From the NCBI RefSeq assembly GCF_904849725.1, contig NC_058519.1, positions 577,147,669 to 577,211,668 of the forward strand: a stretch of 64,000 nt of DNA. Reading direction: 5' to 3'. The notes below the pieces were generated by a model. It did not search any database. It saw nothing but the letters and a program-made list of their open reading frames with translations, and was not told where the DNA came from. Of this stretch, positions 10,590-21,869 are shown piece after piece (the stretch's first letter is position 1; the number at the start of each line of letters is the position of its first letter). This stretch comes from Hordeum vulgare subsp. vulgare (Eukaryota > Streptophyta > Magnoliopsida > Poales > Poaceae). The position numbers were made by a program, and so were the translations under genes.

Positions 10590-10709
10590 GGATGCGATCA
10601 TACCAGCACTAAAGCACCGGATCCCATCAGAATTCCGAAGTTAAGCGTGCTTGGGCGAGAGTAGTACTAGGATGGGTGACCTCCTGGGAAGTCCTCGTGT
10701 TGCATTCCC
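10590..10709 (+). rRNA. 5S rRNA: 5S rRNA gene copy 35
   Basis: C44T; opens the second 8-unit block. Confidence 0.97.
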
Positions 10710-10833
10710 CTTTTTAAATATATTTTTGCGCCACGTGACAAGGATGACGCGGGAGCGTGATCTATATGACCTCATTTTCTTATTTTTGACGATTACTGTG
10801 TGACTTTTCGCACCGCGCTTGACACCCAACGAC

Positions 10834-10873
<40 letters not shown>

Positions 10874-10911
10874 TGGGGCAAGCATAAGGAACAAATAGAT
10901 AGTTGCTTGTC

Positions 10912-11030
10912 GGATGCGATCATAACAGCACTAAAACACCGGATCCCTCAGAACTTCGAAGTTAAGCGTGCTTGGGCGAGAGTAGTACTAGGATGGGTGA
11001 CCTCCTGGGAAGTCCTCGTGTTGCATTCCC
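10912..11030 (+). rRNA. 5S rRNA: 5S rRNA gene copy 36, 1-nt deletion
   Basis: 119 nt. C14A, G25A, C46T like partner copy 28, plus loss of A37. Confidence 0.94.
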
Positions 11031-11202
11031 CTTTTTAAATATATTTTTGCGCCACGTGACAAGGATGACGCGGGAGCGTGATCTATATGACCTCATTTTC
11101 TTATTTTTGACGATTACTGTGTGACTTTTCCCACCGCGCTTGACACCCAACGACTAGTAGTAGTAGGGGCAAGCATAAGGAACAAATAGATAGTTGCATG
11201 TC

Positions 11203-11322
11203 GGATGCGATCATACCAGCACTAAAGCACCGGATCCCATCAGAACTCCGAAGTTAAGCGTGCTTGGGCGAGAGTAGTACTAGGATGGGTGACCTCCTGG
11301 GAAGTCCTCGTGTTGCATTCCC
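11203..11322 (+). rRNA. 5S rRNA: 5S rRNA gene copy 37
   Basis: Exact consensus. Confidence 0.98.
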
Positions 11323-11446
11323 CTTTTTAAATATATTTTTGCGCCACGTGACAAGGATGACGCGGGAGCGTGATCTATATGACCTCATTTTCTTATTTTT
11401 GACGATTACTGTGTGACTTTTCCCACCGCGCTTGACACCCAACGAC

Positions 11447-11483
<37 letters not shown>

Positions 11484-11521
11484 TGGGGCAAGCATAAAGA
11501 ACAAATAGATAGTTGCTTGTC

Positions 11522-11641
11522 GGATGCGATCATAACAGCACTAAAACACCGGATCCCATCAGAACTTCGAAGTTAAGCGTGCTTGGGCGAGAGTAGTACT
11601 AGGATGGGTGACCTCCTGGGAAGTCCTCGTGTTGCATTCCC
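11522..11641 (+). rRNA. 5S rRNA: 5S rRNA gene copy 38
   Basis: C14A, G25A, C46T. Confidence 0.96.
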
Positions 11642-11788
11642 CTTTTTAAATATATTTTTGCGCCACGTGACAAGGATGACGCGGGACCGTGATCTATATG
11701 ACCTCATTTTCTTATTTTTGACGATTACTGTGTGACTTTTCCCACCGGGCTTGACACCCAACGACTAGTAGTAGTAGTAGTAGTAGTG

Positions 11789-11819
<31 letters not shown>

Positions 11820-11855
11820 GGGCAAGCATAAGGAACAAATAGATAGTTGCATGTC

Positions 11856-11975
11856 GGATGCGATCATACCAGCACTAAAGCACCGGATCCCATCAGAACT
11901 CCGAAGTTAAGCGTGCTTGGGCGAGAGTAGTACTAGGATGGGTGACCTCCTCGGAATTCCTCGTGGTGCATTCCC
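11856..11975 (+). rRNA. 5S rRNA: 5S rRNA gene copy 39
   Basis: G97C, G102T, T111G. Confidence 0.95.
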
Positions 11976-12153
11976 CTTTTTAAATATATTTTTGCGCCAC
12001 GTGACAAGGATGACGCGGGACCGTGATCTATATGACCTCATTTTCTTATTTTTGACGATTACTGTGTGACTTTTCCCACCGCGCTTGACACCCAACGACT
12101 AGTAGTAGTAGTAGTAGGGGCAAGCATAAGGAACAAATAGATAGTTGCATGTC

Positions 12154-12273
12154 GGATGCGATCATACCAGCACTAAAGCACCGGATCCCATCAGAACTCT
12201 GAAGTTAAGCGTGCTTGGGCGAGAGTAGTACTAGGATGGGTGACCTCCTGGGAAGTCCTCGTGTTGCATTCCC
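12154..12273 (+). rRNA. 5S rRNA: 5S rRNA gene copy 40
   Basis: C47T. Confidence 0.97.
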
Positions 12274-12463
12274 CTTTTTAAATATATTTTTGCGCCACGT
12301 GACAAGGATCACGCGGGAGCGTGATCTATATGACCTCATTTTCTTATTTTTGACGATTACTGTGTGACTTTTCCCACCGCGCTTGACACCCAACGACTAG
12401 TAGTAGTAGTAGTAGTAGTAGTAGTAGGGGCAAGCATAAGGAACAAATAGATAGTTGCATGTC

Positions 12464-12583
12464 GGATGCGATCATACCAGCACTAAAGCACCGGATCCCA
12501 TCAGAACTCTGAAGTTAAGCGTGCTTGGGCGAGAGTAGTACTAGGATGGGTGACCTCCTGGGAAGTCCTCGTGTTGCATTCCC
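12464..12583 (+). rRNA. 5S rRNA: 5S rRNA gene copy 41
   Basis: C47T. Confidence 0.97.
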
Positions 12584-12755
12584 CTTTTTAAATATATTTT
12601 TGCGCCACGTGACAAGGATGACGCGGGAGCGTGATCTATATGACCTCATTTTCTTATTTTTGACGATTACTGTGTGACTTTTCCCACCGCGCTTGACACC
12701 CAACGACTAGTAGTAGTAGGGGCAAGCATAAGGAACAAATAGATAGTTGCATGTC

Positions 12756-12875
12756 GGATGCGATCATACCAGCACTAAAGCACCGGATCCCATCAGAACT
12801 CCGAAGTTAAGCGTGCTTGGGCGAGAGTAGTACTAGGATGGGTGACCTCCTGGGAAGTCCTCGTGTTGCATTCCC
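12756..12875 (+). rRNA. 5S rRNA: 5S rRNA gene copy 42
   Basis: Exact consensus; last unit of the second 8-unit block, but its spacer ends CAACAATTAG, unlike copy 34. Confidence 0.98.
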
Positions 12876-13071
12876 CTTTTTAAATATATTTTTGCGCCAC
12901 GTGACAAGGATGACGCGGGAGCGTGATCTATATGACCTCATTTTCTTATTTTTGACGATTACTGTGTGACTTTTCCCACCGCGCTTGACACCCAACAATT
13001 AGTAGTAGTAGCAGAAGTAGTAGTAGTAGTAGTAGGGGCAAGCATAAGGAACAAATAGATAGTTGCATGTC

Positions 13072-13191
13072 GGATGCGATCATACCAGCACTAAACCACC
13101 GGATCCCATCAGAACTTCGAAGTTAAGCGTGCTTGGGCGAGAGAAGTACTAGGATGGGTGACCTCCTGGGAAGTCCTCGTGTTGCATTCCC
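13072..13191 (+). rRNA. 5S rRNA: 5S rRNA gene copy 43
   Basis: G25C, C46T, T73A. First unit of the third 3-unit higher-order repeat. Confidence 0.95.
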
Positions 13192-13363
13192 CTTTTTAAA
13201 TATATTTTTGCGCCACGTGACAAGGATGACGCGGGAGCGTGATCTATATGACCTCATTTTCTTATTTTTGACGATTACTGTGTGACTTTTCCCACCGCGC
13301 TTGACACCCAACGACTAGTAGTAGTAGGGGCAAGCATAAGGAACAAATAGATAGTTGCATGTC

Positions 13364-13483
13364 GGATGCGATCATACCAGCACTAAAGCACCGGATCCCA
13401 TCAGAACTCCGAAGTTAAGCGTGCTTGGGCGAGAGTAGTACTAGGATGGGTCACCTCCCGGGAAGTCCTCGTGTTGCATTCCC
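13364..13483 (+). rRNA. 5S rRNA: 5S rRNA gene copy 44
   Basis: G89C (box C) and T96C. Confidence 0.95.
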
Positions 13484-13607
13484 CTTTTTCAATATATTTT
13501 TGCGCCACGTGACAAGGATGACGCGGGAGCGTGATCTATATGACCTCATTTTCTTATTTTTGACGATTACTGTGTGACTTTTCCCACCGCGCTTGACACC
13601 CAACGAC

Positions 13608-13638
<31 letters not shown>

Positions 13639-13676
13639 TGGGGCAAGCATAAGGAACAAATAGATAGTTGCATGTC

Positions 13677-13795
13677 GGATGCGATCATAATAGCACTAAA
13701 GCACCGGATCCCATCAGAACTCCGAAGTTAAGGTGCTTGGGCGAGAGTAGTACTAGGATAGGTGACCTCCTGGGAAGTCCTCGTGTTGCATTCCC
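13677..13795 (+). rRNA. 5S rRNA: 5S rRNA gene copy 45, 1-nt deletion in box A
   Basis: 119 nt. C14A, C15T, C57 lost, G85A; both internal promoter boxes altered. Confidence 0.92.
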
Positions 13796-13988
13796 CTTTT
13801 TAAATATATTTTTGCGCCACGTGACAAGGATGACGCGGGAGCGTGATCTATATGACCTCATTTTCTTATTTTTGACGATTACTGTGTGACTTTTCCCACC
13901 GCGCTTGACACCCAACGACTAGTAGTAGTAGCAGTAGTAGTAGTAGTAGTAGGGGCAAGCATAAGGAACAAATAGATAGTTGCATGTT

Positions 13989-14108
13989 GGATGCGATCAT
14001 ACCAGCACTAAAGCACCGGATCCCATCAGAACTTTGAAGTTAAGCGTTCTTGGGCGAGAGTAGTACTAGGATGGGTGACCTCCTGGGAAGTCCTCGTGTT
14101 GCATTCCC
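13989..14108 (+). rRNA. 5S rRNA: 5S rRNA gene copy 46
   Basis: C46T, C47T, G60T (box A), and T instead of C at -1. Confidence 0.95.
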
Positions 14109-14280
14109 CTTTTTAAATATATTTTTGCGCCACGTGACAAGGATGACGCGGGAGCGTGATCTATATGACCTCATTTTCTTATTTTTGACGATTACAGTGT
14201 GACTTTTCCCACCGCGCTTGACACCCAACGACTAGTAGTAGTAGGGGCAAGCATAAGGAACAAATAGATAGTTGCATGTC

Positions 14281-14400
14281 GGATGCGATCATACCAGCAC
14301 TAAAGCACCGGATCCCATCAGAACTCCGAAGTTAAGCGTGCTTGGGCGAGAGTAGTACTAGGATGGGTGACCTCCTGGGAAGTCCTCGTGTTGCATTCCC
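14281..14400 (+). rRNA. 5S rRNA: 5S rRNA gene copy 47
   Basis: Exact consensus. Confidence 0.98.
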
Positions 14401-14569
14401 CTTTTTAAATATATTTTTGCGCCACGTGACAAGGATGACGCGGGAGCGTGATCTATATGACCTCATTTTCTTATTTTTGACGATTACTGTGTGACTTTTC
14501 CCACCGCGCTTGACACCCAACGACTAGTAGTAGGGGCAAGCATAAGGAACAAATAGATAGTTGCATGTC

Positions 14570-14689
14570 GGATGCGATCATACCAGCACTAAAGCACCGG
14601 ATCCTATCAGAACTCCGAAGTTAAGCGTGCTTGGGCGAGAGTAGTACTAGGATGGGTGACCTCCTGGGAAGTCCTCGTGTTGCATTCCC
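14570..14689 (+). rRNA. 5S rRNA: 5S rRNA gene copy 48
   Basis: C36T. Confidence 0.97.
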
Positions 14690-14882
14690 CTTTTTAAATA
14701 TATTTTTGCGCCACGTGACAAGGATGACGCGGGAGCGTGATCTATATGACCTCATTTTCTTATTTTTGACGATTACTGTGTGACTTTTCCCACCGCGCTT
14801 GACACCCAACGACTAGTAGTAGTAGCAGTAGTAGTAGTAGTAGTAGGGGCAAGCATAAGGAACAAATAGATAGTTGCATGTC

Positions 14883-15002
14883 GGATGCGATCATACCAGC
14901 ACTAAAGCACCGGATCCCATCAGAACTTTGAAGTTAAGCGTGCTTGGGCGAGAGTAGTACTAGGATGGGTGACCTCCTGGGAAGTCCTCGTGTTGCATTC
15001 CC
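14883..15002 (+). rRNA. 5S rRNA: 5S rRNA gene copy 49
   Basis: C46T, C47T; opens the 14-unit block, partner copy 63. Confidence 0.97.
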
Positions 15003-15174
15003 CTTTTTAAATATATTTTTGCGCCACGTGACAAGGATGACGCGGGAGCGTGATCTATATGACCTCATTTTCTTATTTTTGACGATTACTGTGTGACTTT
15101 TCCCACCGCGCTTGACACCCAACGACTAGTAGTAGTAGGGGCAAGCATAAGGAACAAATAGATAGTTGCATGTC

Positions 15175-15294
15175 GGATGCGATCATACCAGCACTAAAGC
15201 ACCGGATCCCATCAGAACTCCGAAGTTAAGCGTGCTTGGGCGAGAGTAGTACTAGGATGGGTGACCTCCTGGGAAGTCCTCGTGTTGCATTCCC
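15175..15294 (+). rRNA. 5S rRNA: 5S rRNA gene copy 50
   Basis: Exact consensus; partner copy 64. Confidence 0.98.
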
Positions 15295-15466
15295 CTTTTT
15301 AAATATATTTTTGCGCCACGTGACAAGGATGACGCGGGAGCGTGATCTATATGACCTCATTTTCTTATTTTTGACGATTACTGTGTGACTTTTCCCACCG
15401 CGCTTGACACCCAACGACTAGTAGTAGTAGGGGCAAGCATAAGGAACAAATAGATAGTTGCATGTT

Positions 15467-15586
15467 GGATGCGATCATACCAGCACTAAAGCACCGGATC
15501 CCATCAGAACTCCGAAGTTAAGCGTGCTTGGGCGAGAGTAGTACTAGGATGGGTGACCTCCTGGGAAGTCCTCGTGTTGCATTCCC
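15467..15586 (+). rRNA. 5S rRNA: 5S rRNA gene copy 51
   Basis: Gene exact, but T at -1; partner copy 65 shares it. Confidence 0.97.
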
Positions 15587-15710
15587 CTTTTTAAATATAT
15601 TTTTGCGCCACGTGACAAGGATGACGCGGGAGCGTGATCTATATGACCTCATTTTCTTATTTTTGACGATTACTGTGTGACTTTTCCCACCGTGCTTGAC
15701 ACCCAACGAC

Positions 15711-15741
<31 letters not shown>

Positions 15742-15779
15742 TGGGGCAAGCATAAGGAACAAATAGATAGTTGCATGTC

Positions 15780-15899
15780 GGATGCGGTCATAACAGCACT
15801 AAAGCACCGGATCCCATTAGAACTCCGAAGTTAAGCGTGCTTGGGCAAGAGTAGTACTAGGATGGGTGACCTCCTGGGAAGTCCTCGTGTTGCATTCCC
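15780..15899 (+). rRNA. 5S rRNA: 5S rRNA gene copy 52
   Basis: A8G, C14A, C39T, G68A (IE); partner copy 66. Confidence 0.95.
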
Positions 15900-16092
15900 C
15901 TTTTTAAATATATTTTTGCGCCACGTGACAAGGATGACGCGGGAGCGTGATCTATATGACCTCATTTTCTTATTTTTGACGATTACTGTATGACTTTTCC
16001 CACCGCGCTTGACACCCAACAATTAGTAGTAGTAGCAGTAGTAGTAGTAGTAGTAGGGGCAAGCATAAGGAACAAATAGATAGTTGCATGTC

Positions 16093-16212
16093 GGATGCGA
16101 TCATACCAGCACTAAAGCACCGGATCCCATCAGAACTTCGAAGTTAAGCGTGCTTGGGTGAGAGTAGTACTAGGATGGGTGACCTCCTGGGAAGTCCTCG
16201 TGTTGCATTGCC
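16093..16212 (+). rRNA. 5S rRNA: 5S rRNA gene copy 53
   Basis: C46T, C67T (IE), C118G; partner copy 67. Confidence 0.95.
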
Positions 16213-16384
16213 CTTTTTAAATATATTTTTGCGCCACGTGACAAGGATGACGCGGGAGCGTGATCTATATGACCTCATTTTCTTATTTTTGACGATTACT
16301 GTGTGACTTTTCCCACCGCGCTTGACACCCAACGACTAGTAGTAGTAGGGGCAAGCATAAGGAACAAATAGATAGTTGCATGTC

Positions 16385-16504
16385 GGATGCGATCATACCA
16401 GCACTAAAGCACCGGATCCCATCAGAACTCCGAAGTTAAGCGTGCTTGGGCGAGAGTAGTACTAGGATGGGTGACCTCCTGGGAAGTCCTCGTGTTGCAT
16501 TCCC
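16385..16504 (+). rRNA. 5S rRNA: 5S rRNA gene copy 54
   Basis: Exact consensus; partner copy 68. Confidence 0.98.
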
Positions 16505-16685
16505 CTTTTTAAATATATTTTTGCGCCACGTGACAAGGATGACGCGGGAGCGTGATCTATATGACCTCATTTTCTTATTTTTGACGATTACTGTGTGACT
16601 TTTCCCACCGCGCTTGACACCCAACGACTAGTAGTAGTAGTAGTAGTTGGGGCAAGCATAAGGAACAAATAGATAGTTGCATGTC

Positions 16686-16805
16686 GGATGCGATCATAAC
16701 AGCACTAAAACACCGGATTCCATCAGAACTCCGAAGTTAAGCGTGCTTGGGCGAGAGTAGTACTAGGATGGGTGACCTCCTGGGAAGTCCTCGTGTTGCA
16801 CTCCC
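16686..16805 (+). rRNA. 5S rRNA: 5S rRNA gene copy 55
   Basis: C14A, G25A, C34T, T116C; partner copy 69. Confidence 0.95.
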
Positions 16806-17005
16806 CTTTTTAAATATATTTTTGCGCCACGTGACAAGGATGACGCGGGAGCGTGATCTATATGACCTCATTTTCTTATTTTTGACGATTATTGTGTGAA
16901 TTTTCCCACCGCGCTTGACACCCAACGACTAGTAGTAGTAGCAGTAGTAGTAGTAGTAGTAGTAGTAGGGGCCAGCATAAGGAACAAAATAGATAGTTGC
17001 ATGTC

Positions 17006-17125
17006 GGATGCGATCATACCAGCACTAAAGCACCGGATCCCATCAGAACTTCGAAGTTAAGCGTGCTTGGGCGAGAGTAGTATTAGGATGGGTGACCTCC
17101 TGGGAAGTCCTCGTGTTGCATTCCC
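17006..17125 (+). rRNA. 5S rRNA: 5S rRNA gene copy 56
   Basis: C46T, C78T; upstream GGGGCCAGC and one extra A in ACAAAATAG. Partner copy 70. Confidence 0.96.
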
Positions 17126-17297
17126 CTTTTTAAATATATTTTTGCGCCACGTGACAAGGATGACGCGGGAGCGTGATCTATATGACCTCATTTTCTTATT
17201 TTTGACGATTACTGTGTGACTTTTCCCACCGCGCTTGACACCCAACGACTAGTAGTAGTAGGGGCAAGCATAAGGAACAAATAGATAGTTGCATGTC

Positions 17298-17417
17298 GGA
17301 TGCGATCATACCAGCACTAAAGCACCGGATCCCATCAGAACTCCGAAGTTAAGCGTGCTTGGGCGAGAGTAGTACTAGGATGGGTCACCTCTTGGGAAGT
17401 CCTCGTGTTGCATTCCC
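17298..17417 (+). rRNA. 5S rRNA: 5S rRNA gene copy 57
   Basis: G89C (box C), C95T; spacer CACATGAC breaks the CACGTG. Partner copy 71. Confidence 0.95.
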
Positions 17418-17601
17418 CTTTTTAAATATATTTTTGCGCCACATGACAAGGATGACGCGGGAACGTGATCTATATGACCTCATTTTCTTATTTTTGACGA
17501 TTACTGTGTGACTTTTCCCACCGCCCTTGACACCCAACGACTAGTAGTAGTAGTAGTAGTAGTAGGGGCAAGCATAAGGAACAAATAGATAGTTGCATGT
17601 C

Positions 17602-17721
17602 GGATGCGATCATACCAGCACTAAAGCACCGGATCCCATCAGAACTCCGAAGTTAAGCGTGCTTGGGCGAGAGTAGTACTAGGATGGGTGACCTCCTGGG
17701 AAGTCCTCGTGTTGCATTCCC
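17602..17721 (+). rRNA. 5S rRNA: 5S rRNA gene copy 58
   Basis: Exact consensus; partner copy 72. Confidence 0.98.
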
Positions 17722-17902
17722 CTTTTTAAATATATTTTTGCGCCACGTGACAAGGATGACGCGGGACCGTGATCTATATGACCTCATTTTCTTATTTTTG
17801 ACGATTACTGTGTGACTTTTCCCACCGCGCTTGACACCCAACGACTAGTAGTAGTAGTAGTAGTAGGGGCAAGCATAAGGAACAAATAGATAGTTGCATG
17901 TC

Positions 17903-18022
17903 GGATGCGATCATACCAGCACTAAAGCACCGGATCCCATCAGAACTCCGAAGTTAAGCGTGCTTGGGCGAGAGTAGTACTAGGATGGGTGACCTCCTGG
18001 GAAGTCCTCGTGTTGCATTCCC
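17903..18022 (+). rRNA. 5S rRNA: 5S rRNA gene copy 59
   Basis: Exact consensus; partner copy 73. Confidence 0.98.
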
Positions 18023-18203
18023 CTTTTTAAATATATTTTTGCGCCACGTGACAAGGATGACGCGGGACCGTGATCTATATGACCTCATTTTCTTATTTTT
18101 GACGATTACTGTGTGACTTTTCCCACCGCGCTTGACACCCAACGACTAGTAGTAGTAGTAGTAGTAGGGGCAAGCATAAGGAACAAATAGATAGTTGCAT
18201 GTC

Positions 18204-18323
18204 GGATGCGATCATACCAGCACTAAAGCACCGGATCCCATCAGAACTCCGAAGTTAAGCGTGCTTGGGCGAGAGTAGTACTAGGATGGGTGACCTCCTG
18301 GGAAGTCCTCGTGTTGCATTCCC
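18204..18323 (+). rRNA. 5S rRNA: 5S rRNA gene copy 60
   Basis: Exact consensus; partner copy 74. Confidence 0.98.
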
Positions 18324-18447
18324 CTTTTTAAATATATTTTTGCGCCACGTGACAAGGATGACGCGGGAACGTGATCTATATGACCTCATTTTCTTATTTT
18401 TGACGATTACTGTGTGACTTTTCCCACCGCGCTTGACACCCAACGAC

Positions 18448-18489
<42 letters not shown>

Positions 18490-18525
18490 GGGCAAGCATA
18501 AGGAACAAATAGATAGTTGCATGTC

Positions 18526-18645
18526 GGATGCGATCATACCAGCACTAAAGCACCGGATCCCATCAGAACTCCGAAGTTAAGCGTGCTTGGGCGAGAGTAG
18601 TACTAGGATGGGTGACCTCCTGGGAAGTCCTCGTGTTGCATTCCC
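18526..18645 (+). rRNA. 5S rRNA: 5S rRNA gene copy 61
   Basis: Exact over 120 nt; first base after the gene is A, not C. Spacer of the GTGCCAAGG/TTCCGACC subfamily. Partner copy 75. Confidence 0.97.
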
Positions 18646-18837
18646 ATTTTTAAATATATTTTTGCGCCACGTGCCAAGGATGACGCGGGACCGTGATCTA
18701 TATGACCTCATTTTCTTATTTTTGACGATTACTGTGTGAATTTTCCGACCGCGCTTGACACCCAACGACTAATAGTAGTAGTAGTAGTAGTAGTAGTAGT
18801 AGGGCAAGCATAAGGAACAAATAGATAGTTGCATGTC

Positions 18838-18957
18838 GGATGCGATCATACCAGCACTAAAGCACCGGATCCCATCAGAACTCCGAAGTTAAGCATGCTT
18901 GGGCGAGAGTAGTACTAGGATGGGTGACCTCCTGGGAAGTCCTCGTGTTGCATTCCC
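18838..18957 (+). rRNA. 5S rRNA: 5S rRNA gene copy 62
   Basis: G58A (box A); last unit of the first block, partner copy 76. Confidence 0.96.
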
Positions 18958-19150
18958 CTTTTTAAATATATTTTTGCGCCACGTGACAAGGATGACGCGG
19001 GAGCGTGATCTATATGACCTCATTTTCTTATTTTTGACGATTACTGTGTGACTTTTCCCACCGCGCTTGACACCCAACGACTAGTAGTAGTAGCAGTAGT
19101 AGTAGTAGTAGTAGGGGCAAGCATAAGGAACAAATAGATAGTTGCATGTC

Positions 19151-19270
19151 GGATGCGATCATACCAGCACTAAAGCACCGGATCCCATCAGAACTTTGAA
19201 GTTAAGCGTGCTTGGGCGAGAGTAGTACTAGGATGGGTGACCTCCTGGGAAGTCCTCGTGTTGCATTCCC
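19151..19270 (+). rRNA. 5S rRNA: 5S rRNA gene copy 63
   Basis: C46T, C47T; opens the second 14-unit block. Confidence 0.97.
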
Positions 19271-19442
19271 CTTTTTAAATATATTTTTGCGCCACGTGAC
19301 AAGGATGACGCGGGAGCGTGATCTATATGACCTCATTTTCTTATTTTTGACGATTACTGTGTGACTTTTCCCACCGCGCTTGACACCCAACGACTAGTAG
19401 TAGTAGGGGCAAGCATAAGGAACAAATAGATAGTTGCATGTC

Positions 19443-19562
19443 GGATGCGATCATACCAGCACTAAAGCACCGGATCCCATCAGAACTCCGAAGTTAAGCG
19501 TGCTTGGGCGAGAGTAGTACTAGGATGGGTGACCTCCTGGGAAGTCCTCGTGTTGCATTCCC
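19443..19562 (+). rRNA. 5S rRNA: 5S rRNA gene copy 64
   Basis: Exact consensus. Confidence 0.98.
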
Positions 19563-19734
19563 CTTTTTAAATATATTTTTGCGCCACGTGACAAGGATGA
19601 CGCGGGAGCGTGATCTATATGACCTCATTTTCTTATTTTTGACGATTACTGTGTGACTTTTCCCACCGCGCTTGACACCCAACGACTAGTAGTAGTAGGG
19701 GCAAGCATAAGGAACAAATAGATAGTTGCATGTT

Positions 19735-19854
19735 GGATGCGATCATACCAGCACTAAAGCACCGGATCCCATCAGAACTCCGAAGTTAAGCGTGCTTGGG
19801 CGAGAGTAGTACTAGGATGGGTGACCTCCTGGGAAGTCCTCGTGTTGCATTCCC
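19735..19854 (+). rRNA. 5S rRNA: 5S rRNA gene copy 65
   Basis: Gene exact; T at -1. Confidence 0.97.
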
Positions 19855-19978
19855 CTTTTTAAATATATTTTTGCGCCACGTGACAAGGATGACGCGGGAG
19901 CGTGATCTATATGACCTCATTTTCTTATTTTTGACGATTACTGTGTGACTTTTCCCACCGTGCTTGACACCCAACGAC

Positions 19979-20009
<31 letters not shown>

Positions 20010-20047
20010 TGGGGCAAGCATAAGGAACAAATAGATAGTTGCATGTC

Positions 20048-20167
20048 GGATGCGGTCATAACAGCACTAAAGCACCGGATCCCATTAGAACTCCGAAGTT
20101 AAGCGTGCTTGGGCAAGAGTAGTACTAGGATGGGTGACCTCCTGGGAAGTCCTCGTGTTGCATTCCC
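20048..20167 (+). rRNA. 5S rRNA: 5S rRNA gene copy 66
   Basis: A8G, C14A, C39T, G68A. Confidence 0.95.
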
Positions 20168-20363
20168 CTTTTTAAATATATTTTTGCGCCACGTGACAAG
20201 GATGACGCGGGAGCGTGATCTATATGACCTCATTTTCTTATTTTTGACGATTACTGTATGACTTTTCCCACCGCGCTTGACACCCAACAATTAGTAGTAG
20301 TAGCAGTAGTAGTAGTAGTAGTAGTAGGGGCAAGCATAAGGAACAAATAGATAGTTGCATGTC

Positions 20364-20483
20364 GGATGCGATCATACCAGCACTAAAGCACCGGATCCCA
20401 TCAGAACTTCGAAGTTAAGCGTGCTTGGGTGAGAGTAGTACTAGGATGGGTGACCTCCTGGGAAGTCCTCGTGTTGCATTGCC
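20364..20483 (+). rRNA. 5S rRNA: 5S rRNA gene copy 67
   Basis: C46T, C67T, C118G. Confidence 0.95.
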
Positions 20484-20655
20484 CTTTTTAAATATATTTT
20501 TGCGCCACGTGACAAGGATGACGCGGGAGCGTGATCTATATGACCTCATTTTCTTATTTTTGACGATTACTGTGTGACTTTTCCCACCGCGCTTGACACC
20601 CAACGACTAGTAGTAGTAGGGGCAAGCATAAGGAACAAATAGATAGTTGCATGTC

Positions 20656-20775
20656 GGATGCGATCATACCAGCACTAAAGCACCGGATCCCATCAGAACT
20701 CCGAAGTTAAGCGTGCTTGGGCGAGAGTAGTACTAGGATGGGTGACCTCCTGGGAAGTCCTCGTGTTGCATTCCC
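20656..20775 (+). rRNA. 5S rRNA: 5S rRNA gene copy 68
   Basis: Exact consensus. Confidence 0.98.
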
Positions 20776-20956
20776 CTTTTTAAATATATTTTTGCGCCAC
20801 GTGACAAGGATGACGCGGGAGCGTGATCTATATGACCTCATTTTCTTATTTTTGACGATTACTGTGTGACTTTTCCCACCGCGCTTGACACCCAACGACT
20901 AGTAGTAGTAGTAGTAGTTGGGGCAAGCATAAGGAACAAATAGATAGTTGCATGTC

Positions 20957-21076
20957 GGATGCGATCATAACAGCACTAAAACACCGGATTCCATCAGAAC
21001 TCCGAAGTTAAGCGTGCTTGGGCGAGAGTAGTACTAGGATGGGTGACCTCCTGGGAAGTCCTCGTGTTGCACTCCC
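20957..21076 (+). rRNA. 5S rRNA: 5S rRNA gene copy 69
   Basis: C14A, G25A, C34T, T116C. Confidence 0.95.
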
Positions 21077-21273
21077 CTTTTTAAATATATTTTTGCGCCA
21101 CGTGACAAGGATGACGCGGGAGCGTGATCTATATGACCTCATTTTCTTATTTTTGACGATTATTGTGTGAATTTTCCCACCGCGCTTGACACCCAACGAC
21201 TAGTAGTAGTAGCAGTAGTAGTAGTAGTAGTAGTAGGGGCCAGCATAAGGAACAAAATAGATAGTTGCATGTC

Positions 21274-21393
21274 GGATGCGATCATACCAGCACTAAAGCA
21301 CCGGATCCCATCAGAACTTCGAAGTTAAGCGTGCTTGGGCGAGAGTAGTATTAGGATGGGTGACCTCCTGGGAAGTCCTCGTGTTGCATTCCC
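21274..21393 (+). rRNA. 5S rRNA: 5S rRNA gene copy 70
   Basis: C46T, C78T. Confidence 0.96.
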
Positions 21394-21565
21394 CTTTTTA
21401 AATATATTTTTGCGCCACGTGACAAGGATGACGCGGGAGCGTGATCTATATGACCTCATTTTCTTATTTTTGACGATTACTGTGTGACTTTTCCCACCGC
21501 GCTTGACACCCAACGACTAGTAGTAGTAGGGGCAAGCATAAGGAACAAATAGATAGTTGCATGTC

Positions 21566-21685
21566 GGATGCGATCATACCAGCACTAAAGCACCGGATCC
21601 CATCAGAACTCCGAAGTTAAGCGTGCTTGGGCGAGAGTAGTACTAGGATGGGTCACCTCTTGGGAAGTCCTCGTGTTGCATTCCC
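21566..21685 (+). rRNA. 5S rRNA: 5S rRNA gene copy 71
   Basis: G89C, C95T; CACATGAC in the spacer. Confidence 0.95.
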
Positions 21686-21869
21686 CTTTTTAAATATATT
21701 TTTGCGCCACATGACAAGGATGACGCGGGAACGTGATCTATATGACCTCATTTTCTTATTTTTGACGATTACTGTGTGACTTTTCCCACCGCCCTTGACA
21801 CCCAACGACTAGTAGTAGTAGTAGTAGTAGTAGGGGCAAGCATAAGGAACAAATAGATAGTTGCATGTC

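Larger units (their letters stand above)
10541..13000 (+). repeat. 8-unit block, second copy
   Basis: Tandem partner of 8080-10540, directly adjoining it. Confidence 0.9.
14813..19081 (+). repeat. 14-unit block, first copy (about 4.27 kb)
   Basis: Copies 49-62 match copies 63-76 one for one. Every 5S substitution is the same in both, as are rare spacer marks (GGGGCCAGC before copies 56 and 70; TTATTGTGTGAATTTT after 55 and 69; TTCCGACC after 61 and 75). Differences seen: TAG number near 16024/20292 and 16940/21210, and a 43-bp insertion only in the second copy. Edges lie in TAG tracts with the same CAG interruption at about 14824 and 19093. Confidence 0.93.
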
